From contig NC_068341.1 in the NCBI RefSeq assembly GCF_014633365.1, forward strand, positions 24,410,339 to 24,474,338: DNA of 64,000 bases. Reading direction: 5' to 3'. Every line of letters begins with the position of its first letter. Positions within the stretch are counted from its first letter, which is position 1. Position numbers and translations under genes: made by a program. Of this stretch, positions 57,032 through 64,000 are shown piece by piece. Under the pieces are notes generated by a model. The model saw only the letters and a program-made list of their open reading frames with translations. It was not told the origin of the DNA and did no database searches. The stretch comes from Diospyros lotus. Lineage: Eukaryota; Streptophyta; Magnoliopsida; Ericales; Ebenaceae.

Positions 57032-58586
57032 CACTACAAAAAAACTAACATTTAGTGGCAATTTTTTTTTGCATTTAGTGGTGGTTTTTAACCGTCGCTA
57101 AGTAATTTAGCAGCGATTTTCAGCAACCGCTGAAATAATCACTGCAAATCATATTTTTTGAGGCAGTTTTTAAACCGGCGCAAAATTAGTGATTTAGCAG
57201 CAATTTTTAAAATATTTAGCGGTGGTTTTTGAATCAGCGCAAAAATTAAAAAAAATTAAAAATTTTAATTTTAGCGACAATTTTTTAATCGTCGTAAAAA
57301 TAATTTTTTTTTTAATTTTAGTGGTGGTTTTTAGAACTGCTGGAAAAATTAAAATAAAATTAAAATTTTTAATTTTAGCGGTGGATTTTAGAACCGTCAG
57401 AAAAATTAAAATAAAATTAAAATTTTAAATTTCACCCAGCCGCCCGTGCCAGTGCCTAGACCCCTTATGTGTGTGCGTGTGCGTGTGCGTGAGCGTGTGC
57501 ATGCGTGAAACCGTATGATCTACCAAGCCCCCTTATTATCTAATCGCGCATATAAATTGTATACCAATCCACTTACTATTTTTCATAATTATATTTTATA
57601 TTTTTTAATATAAATTAAAAAACATTAATTAATTTATTATGTTTTAAAAGAATAGAGGAATAGATTTAAAAAAAATAATTGAATTAAATTAAATTAATTA
57701 ATTGATTAAAAAATAAAAAAAGATTTTATATATTTTTTAAAATTATTAAAATTTTATATATTAAAATTTTGTTAAATTTCTATTTATTTTTATTTTTTTA
57801 AATTAAAAATTTTCATTAATTTGTGATTAATTTAAATTAAATTTTAAATTTCTTTTTAAGATTTTATATTTCTTTTTATTAATTTAATTTTTAATTATTT
57901 TCTTAAGTAAAATTCAAAATTTTAAATTACTTAATTAATTTAAATTAATTAAAATTGAAATTTTTAAGTAACATTTAAATTCAAATGTTTATTTAATTCT
58001 AATTATAATTATTTAATTAAAATTAAAAACTGCAAATTTTGAATTTTGAATAATTTTTAATTAAAAAGCAAAAATTGTAATTATTTAATTAAAATCATAT
58101 ATAATTGTTTTAATTATTTTTGAATTTTACCACAGTTTTGTGAAACCACGTAAATGTTAATTTAATTTTAATTTTGAATTATTTAATTATTTTTTAATTT
58201 AGCGGCAATTTCTCAAAAATTGCCGTTAAATTCAATTTTTAGTCAATTTTGTGACGATTTTTCAAAACTCTTGCAAATGTATTTTAATTTTAATTATTTC
58301 TGAATTTAGCGGTGGTTTTTGAGGAACGGTTGCTAAATTCAAATTTATTTTTTAATTATTTAATTATTTTTTAAATTTAGCTACAGTTTTTTTGAAAACT
58401 GTCGCTAAATTAAATGTTTTAATGAATTTTGCAGCGATTTTGAAAAAATGCCGCAAAATATTTGAAAAACCGCCACTAAAAACGTATTTTGCGGTGGTTT
58501 GTAAACCGTCGCAAAATGCAATGTTTTGCGATGATTTTAAAAACCGTTGCAAAAAAATCACAGCAAAAAATCAATTTTTTTGTAGT
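57032..58586. mobile_element. Non-autonomous CACTA-like element
   Basis: The left end CACTACAAAAAAAC and the right end TTTTTTTGTAGT form inverted repeats; extended outwards they read CACT(C/T)ACTACAAAAAAA. Both sub-terminal regions (57040-57420 and 58195-58570) hold many copies of GCGGTGGTTTTT...AACCGTCGC(A/T)AAA in both orientations. The centre is AT-rich with no transposase and a (GTGTGC)n-like run at 57470-57510. The final G of the right terminus and a clear 3-bp TSD are not seen. Confidence 0.75.
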
Positions 58587-60154
58587 AAGTGCCCTCGCTC
58601 AGAGGCCGAGGGGACAATCACCCATCATAATCCTCACTTGATAAACATAAATACAATGCATGCATGATCATATGCAACTCACACTATCATGTATATGGAA
58701 GGGTCTTTACATAGTTGTTATGGGAATATTTATTATATTTGTTTCAGGCAAAAGGCCATATGTTCCACGTTATGTAATCCACGTCACTGAACCCATATTG
58801 GTACGTTTCCGAACACATTTATGGCATAAGGCATTTGCCTCATATTCGCAAGTCAACACGTTGATACTTGACATGATTCCAACATACAATTACGGGTCCC
58901 TCGTATGGGTAAATATTTGTATCACCCCACCTTCAAGATTAGCGATAACGTCCATTGTTACTCGCATTATTGATTGGTTCAACATATTCATAATACTAGA
59001 TATTAGACAGAGGCTGGTCAGTTGACTGCCACAATCATATCGAGTCTCCCTGACTCTCTAAGAACCTAGCCCACATTGATTCGGCATCATTCCCAAAGAA
59101 GTAGGGGTGATTCAAAGCCCTGTGAAGGTTGGAAATAAATATAACCAGGAATCACATATTTAGTTCAAGCTCTTCGTTCACAGATTCGACAACAACTCAC
59201 ATATTATAAAATGGTTACCACGTGTATTTGCATTATTAATACAAGAAACCACGGAGACTCTCACAAGAAATTAAGAACATGAGAAGAGGGTTAGGAACTT
59301 GCTTGCAGATAGCCGATCCTAGCTTCTCTCGTACTCCCGCTGCGAAGTAAAACGTTTAATAGAAAATAATAACTTTACGGCCAATATTAATCAAATCTAA
59401 CTGTATAAAATCCGTAATTTAAACGTATAATACTTCTGATAATTTTACTCACTTACCTGACTAATTTAATCACGAGATAATCCCAAAATCTCATAATTTT
59501 CCTCATTATTTTCCCATTTTTCCTCCCATTCCTCAACTGTCGTGCACCCTATTTCTCATTCCTTTTCTTCCTTTTGTTTGTTAGCTCGAGACTGTCCGAT
59601 TGGGCTTTAAAAAGGCAAAAAATGGGTGGCTAGGACGCGGTCACATAGCAGCCATTGGGCTACACGAAAGGCCACCGCCTTTGGGCCGAAACGATGTCAT
59701 TTCGACCGTCCCCTTTGGCTGAAAAATTTAGCTATTTTCCCTCGTGCACGTAGCCTCCACGCGAAATCGAACCCGCGATCGCCTGTGCTGGCTGCCATCC
59801 TCATACATATAATGTTTTTCATTAAATTTAAGGAGATTTCACGACCCTTCTTGAAATTGCTCTACAGCCCCCAAAATTTCCTGAATCGCCACTCACTTCC
59901 TCCACACTTCTTTTATTCCTTATTCCACTTACACCCCAAATTTTCAGAAATTCACCAAAATCGGTTTAATTTTAATTTTTTTCTTATTTCCTTAAATACT
60001 CCCAAACAAAATAATTAATTACCTTAATTACCCATTTCCACAAAACAACATAAATAAACATTTTCTCTTAAATCCTCAAATATTTCATAATGACTTCAAA
60101 TACCAAAATTAATAATCATTATTTATTTCCCTAATCTTGGGATGTTACAATTAA

Positions 60155-60528
60155 TTTTTCTTTTGATTTTGCATATTTTATCTTTTGTGTATGTGTTAGT
60201 ATATATGTTGTATTTTTAGTATTTCTTGTTTCATTAGTTACTATTTAGATTCCATTTTTTACTATTATAATTTTGTTTTGTGTGTTTCATCTTCCATTTT
60301 TATTGTTATATATTTGATTTAAAAATATAAAAAAATTATATATATATATTTATGAAGTAAAACCTTAGCAACCCACTGTTATGCCCCAATAATTTACTTC
60401 ATAAATTATAATTTACTATTATAATTTTGTTTTGTGTGTTTCATCTTCCATTTTTATTGTTATATATTTGATTTAAAAATATAAAAAAATTATATATATA
60501 TTTATGAAGTAAAACCTTAGCAACCCAC
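60155..60528 (+). repeat. Leader of the Athila-like element with a 154-bp tandem duplication
   Basis: The segment from ACTATTATAATTTTGTTTTG to TTAGCAACCCACTGTT occurs at 60261 and again at 60415. The copies end TGTTATGCCCC and TGTTGCACCCC; the second leads into the next LTR. No coding sequence. Confidence 0.75.
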
Positions 60529-63040
60529 TGTTGCACCCCAATAATCGGAAGGAAGAAGACTAAGCATTGGTATTTCTCTCCCACTTTCCTTAGAAATTTA
60601 GCTTCTTTTCCTTTCCTCGCCATAATTTTCCTTCTGTTATTGACTTAAGCATCGGAGGGTCTTTGCAGGAGGAAAATCCTGCGAGCCTTCTAACCCTTGT
60701 TTGTCCCCTACAGTCCCTTCGGAAGCATTGCACCCGTTCCTTTGGAAAGACCATTTGCAAAAGAATACCAATATCCTTCGGAAGACCCTGCTGAGACAAA
60801 GTTCTTGAGGAAGGCCTTGCTGATTCCTTTGGAAGAGTCTGTCGGAAGAACCATACCTCAATACCGTTGTCCAATTCCTTTAATTACTAGGGACCGCCGC
60901 AATTTCTTTAATTACTAGGGACCAAGGATTGGCCGTAGGAGTCTTGGGACCAAGGATTGGTCGTAGGAGTCTTGGTCGTAGGAGTCTTTAATTAGGGGAG
61001 GTTGTATACGGCCGTAGGAGTTTTGGGGAGCAAGGATTGGTTAGTGATTGGCTGGATTTTGGCCAGTTTTTGGGTATAAATAGAGGTCGAGGGTTCGAGT
61101 TTTTGAAGCACAAATCAACTTTGTTTTTGAATGTTTTTGAGAGAGTGATTAAGGGCATTTGGTCGCGAGGCATCAAGGATCATTTTGGGAGCATTTTGAG
61201 GTATTTTCGTGTTCGTTTGGTGGCCATTTGAAGTTGGCCGTGAGTTGGAGGCAGTCCGCCTACCGCCGCCTATAACTGGCCATTTGGTGGGTTTTTCGGT
61301 GTTGGTTTGGCCTGAAATTAGTGCCATTGTGATCGAATTTCTTGGGGCTTCAAGGGGGTACCTTCGTTTTTGGCATCGGAGCAACCGTCGGCGGCTGAAA
61401 ATCGGAGAAGACGGTGGCGCTTGAGCTGCACGTGCCAGCCTTCAGTCTCACACATGCGCCAAGCGTGTGAGGGCGCGTGAGCAAGGGCTTTTTGGTAATT
61501 TTAATTCCATAATTTTTATTTAATTATTTTAGGATTTATTGTGTTGAAATATTTGGAAAAATAGTTAAGGAAATAATTATTTTGGAATTACCGAGGTGAA
61601 AAATATGAGAAAATAGAGGAAATTAAGGAAAATTTGAGGAAAATGGATTTTAATGCTTCCTTAATTAAATATGCTATTTAGGAAGCGTTGTGGTTCGAGG
61701 TTGACTGTAAGTTCGAGTACTTGTGCTTTGGCATGCAAAACGAGGTTGTGCATGAGGATCAAGGCAAGGCGATGCGAATATGTCGAGGTGAGTAGTTTAC
61801 CCTAAAACTTGGTGTTTGTGTTACCTAAATGTGTTGTGGATTTCATGCAAAATGGTTTTGTTTCATGCAAATGATAACTGGTGACACTTGGTTTTATGAG
61901 GGAGGTTCGCCCCTAAACATTTTATACTTACGCATTGCATTTTATAAATGTTGTTTATTGAATTGTGAAATGTGGCATTGTCTTGCGTTTTTGTGTGTAC
62001 GTATGGAATGTCAGCCTAAGATGTGGTCTGGATAGTGTAGCCATAATTCTCCAAGGGCATGACGGAATAATAGGGGTATCTGATGCTGGTGTGCATGTTA
62101 GGATAGCCGCCTTGGTTTTCGTGCCAGACCGTTTGGTCAGGGAAGTTGCACTAGGACGACTAGGTGGTCCATACTGTGTTGTTCATATGGGATGTCAGCC
62201 CAGGATGTTGTCTGGATAGTGTAGCCATAATTCTCCAAGGGCATGACGGAATAATAGGGGTATCTGATGCCGGTGTGCATGTCAGTATAGTCGTCTTTGT
62301 TTTTGTGCCAGGCCATTTGGCCAGGGAAGTTGCACTAGGATGACTAGGTAGTCCATGTGAAATTTTGGAGTTGGAATTATATGATGGTTCCTGGATGCTT
62401 AAGGTGGGAACATATTCTGGTGAGATGCGTTAGCAATCCCATTTAAGCTAGAATCGCGTCGCGTCGTCGTGTCGATATGGTGGCATAACTTTTAGAGAGA
62501 TTGCTCTTTTCCTGTGGTAGGGTTAAGCGCAGGGGATTCTCTTGGGTTAGGGCTTACCGAGTGTATTGGTTTATTTCATATCTTGCATTCATTCATGAAA
62601 AATGTGATTTTGAACTCTCACTTAGATGATTCATCATCTAATTTGGACTATGTCCCTGAAATATTCAAACGTTCCAGGTGAAGACAGCGGTGCGAAAGGA
62701 AAGAGAATTACCGAGGAGTGACGGCGATTAGTTGATAGCTTGTAATATGTTTCTTTCAATAATGTTGTTTGTTTTGAGGACATCTTGTAAGTGTTGGTTT
62801 GACTTTATATTATAAATAAAGTGGTTTTGGTTATGACTTGTTAAGGTTTCGATCTAGCTTCCGCATTTGTGTTGGTGAACCTGTCTTAGTTTATTGATGG
62901 TTCATAGTTGATAGACTGAGAAGGTGTAACGGGATCTTTGGGGAACGATTTGTGTTGGTTTTCTGTTGTTTTGGAAAAAAAATTTATATCCTCGGAATCT
63001 TATGTTACGTAACGCTCTTCTGGGAGAGCGGGGTGTTACA
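60529..63040 (+). repeat. Plus-strand LTR, chromovirus type (left edge uncertain)
   Basis: The right end GAGCGGGGTGTTACA at 63040 is clear. The left end is probably TGTTGCACCCCAATAATCGG at 60529. GGGTATAAATAGAGGTCGAG near 61073 is a good TATA box. The blocks TTCATCATCTAATTTGGAC and TCTAGCTTCCGCATTTGTG match the LTR at 6486-9090. No TSD was found (CCCAC versus GAAAT), so the left boundary could be wrong. Frames at 60590-60874 and 61115-61384 are not genes. Confidence 0.6.
62002..62370 (+). repeat. 184-bp tandem duplication in the LTR
   Basis: TATGG(A/G)ATGTCAGCC followed by GGATAGTGTAGCCATAATTC starts at 62002 and at 62186. The units are about 90% alike by eye. Confidence 0.88.
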
Positions 63041-64000
63041 GAAATAATGGTGACAAATATAGATAAGGCATTTTAACACATCCAGTTTCCATCTTCAAGG
63101 GAAAAACATTATAAAAACGGTATACTTGAATTTAATTAGGATAACCTCCTGGGTAAAATTATAAAACCCAGTATTACATGATGTTGGAAAATATAGAATT
63201 TCCAGTGATTTTAAAGGACCTTGGGTGGTCCGGAGAGCCCAAGAAGTGAATTTCAATAAATTGATTAATAAAATTGCCAAGTCGATTATAGGTAACTCCC
63301 CAGGACTTGGATGTCCTAGAAAAAGGGCATAAGATTTGCGAGCATCTCGAGGTGAGACTAATGACGCTGAAATCAATCGGGTCAAGAATAGTTTCTGGAA
63401 TAATTTATGTATAAGCCCAAATTGTTGACTATATCAAATGGTCGAGTTGCACGCTTCTGTGTGCGCTGGAGTTACAGCACGCAAGGGAGGCTATCACGAT
63501 TACGGCTCACTGTAGCTGACGCAATGCAATCGGCGGGGCAAGCAACAATAGTGGCCAGGGGAGCCAGGCAGTGGGAGGTGGCCAACGGCGGCCGTGCGTA
63601 GGAGCAGCGTCATGAAGAAGAAAAAGATGATGGGAAGAATAAGGAAAAAGAAAAAAAGAAGAAAATTTGGGAAAATGAAGAAAAAATGCCAGAAAAGTTT
63701 AGAATTTTGGGGAAAAAAATTAAAAATTAATTTGGGGCTAGAGGAGCATACCAGAGGGTTGGAAATGGGGTTTGGGCACAAGATGGCAGTCAAAGAGGCA
63801 ACGCCAATGTAGGCATTTGGACGAATTTCTCCTCCAGATTGGTTAAGGTAAAATTAATTATTTATTTTCTAGTTAATTGCATTATGTGAGATAATATATA
63901 ATAGTGTTGGTTGGATTATACCCTCGGTTAGGGTTGTTTGGAAATTCTAGATGGGTGGTTTTTGTGGTGTATGGCAAAAACGAAGGTCCTGGTTTAATTT
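63041..64000 (+). repeat. Partial LTR of the 39763-type family, runs off right edge
   Basis: Blocks TGACGCTGAAATCAATCGGG, GTATAAGCCCAAATTGTTG and TACCCTCGGTTAGGGTTG match, in order, the reverse complement of 45456-48306. The 5' end of this LTR is not visible; the LTR at 60529-63040 probably inserted near it. Frames here are chance, including the Lys-rich one at 63594-63812. Confidence 0.7.

Larger units (their letters stand above)
53895..60149 (-). mobile_element. Solo LTR, chromovirus type, holding two further insertions
   Basis: It starts TGTAAGGGCCCAGATTTTTC and ends CTTGGGATGTTACA, with TSD ATTAA at 53890-53894 and 60150-60154. Without the nested LTR 54191-56587 and the CACTA-like element 57032-58586 it would be about 2.3 kb. 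Reverse-strand text TTGCTGAGCCTTGTGGCTCA gives its orientation. The frames at 58660-59025 and 59626-60018 lie inside it and show no recognisable protein. Confidence 0.9.

Noticed and set aside
58660..59025. 121-codon frame
   Set aside because: It is inside the solo LTR 53895-60149 and shows no recognisable protein motif.
63594..63812. Lys-rich 72-codon frame
   Set aside because: It is a purine-rich stretch of an LTR; the matching part of the 45456-48306 copy has no such frame.

Overview
The window is a transposable-element nest from a nuclear plant genome, probably a eudicot; the species cannot be told from the sequence. The evidence is AT-rich DNA, Ty3/gypsy elements of the Athila-like and chromovirus types, a CACTA (En/Spm) transposon, a Copia LTR and tRNA-Asp primer-binding sites. 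I found no intact single-copy host gene, no tRNA or rRNA gene and no bacterial-type feature. Almost every open frame is a retroelement fragment or noise inside a long terminal repeat (LTR). Boundaries were set by TG...CA termini, 5-bp target-site duplications (TSDs), primer-binding sites (PBS) and polypurine tracts (PPT).

Left part (1-9090): a minus-strand Athila-like element (gag, protease, RT/RNase H, PBS, 5' LTR at 4370-6478) sits against the PPT and 3' LTR (6486-9090) of a plus-strand chromovirus-like element.

9091-22947: a CACTA transposon with a degraded Transposase_24-type gene. That gene is split by a complete 11.2-kb plus-strand Athila-like element (10869-22104, TSD GGATG, two ~1.8-kb LTRs). 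This element has lost pol and carries host-derived coding segments instead: an intronless, near full-length LOG-like (cytokinin-activating enzyme) pseudogene and an unidentified Cys-containing ORF. It is itself hit by two solo LTRs (13451-14653, TSD AATGC; 16392-17803, TSD CTAGC).

24052-52372: deeply nested minus-strand elements. A chromovirus-like 3' LTR (24052-27626) and its PPT are followed by a second chromovirus (3' LTR 27703-29755, pol in two pieces at 29756-31187 and 50744-52372). Its pol is split by an LTR (31188-50743), which is split by an internally deleted Athila-like element (31707-43204), which carries two further solo LTRs (35471-37917 and 39763-42547). An 800-bp direct duplication, a degenerate tandem repeat and another solo LTR (45456-48306) lie to its right.

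52373-64000: the 5' LTR, PBS and leader of a plus-strand Athila-like element, interrupted by a solo LTR (53895-60149) that holds another solo LTR (54191-56587) and a CACTA-like non-autonomous element (57032-58586). The window ends in a plus-strand LTR (about 60529-63040) and part of a further LTR (63041-64000).

The most interesting points are the captured LOG-like gene, arrays of short CG-centred palindromes in LTRs of different lineages, a paired stem-loop at a fixed place in three related LTR families, and a retroelement whose protease reading frame runs straight into the integrase C-terminus.
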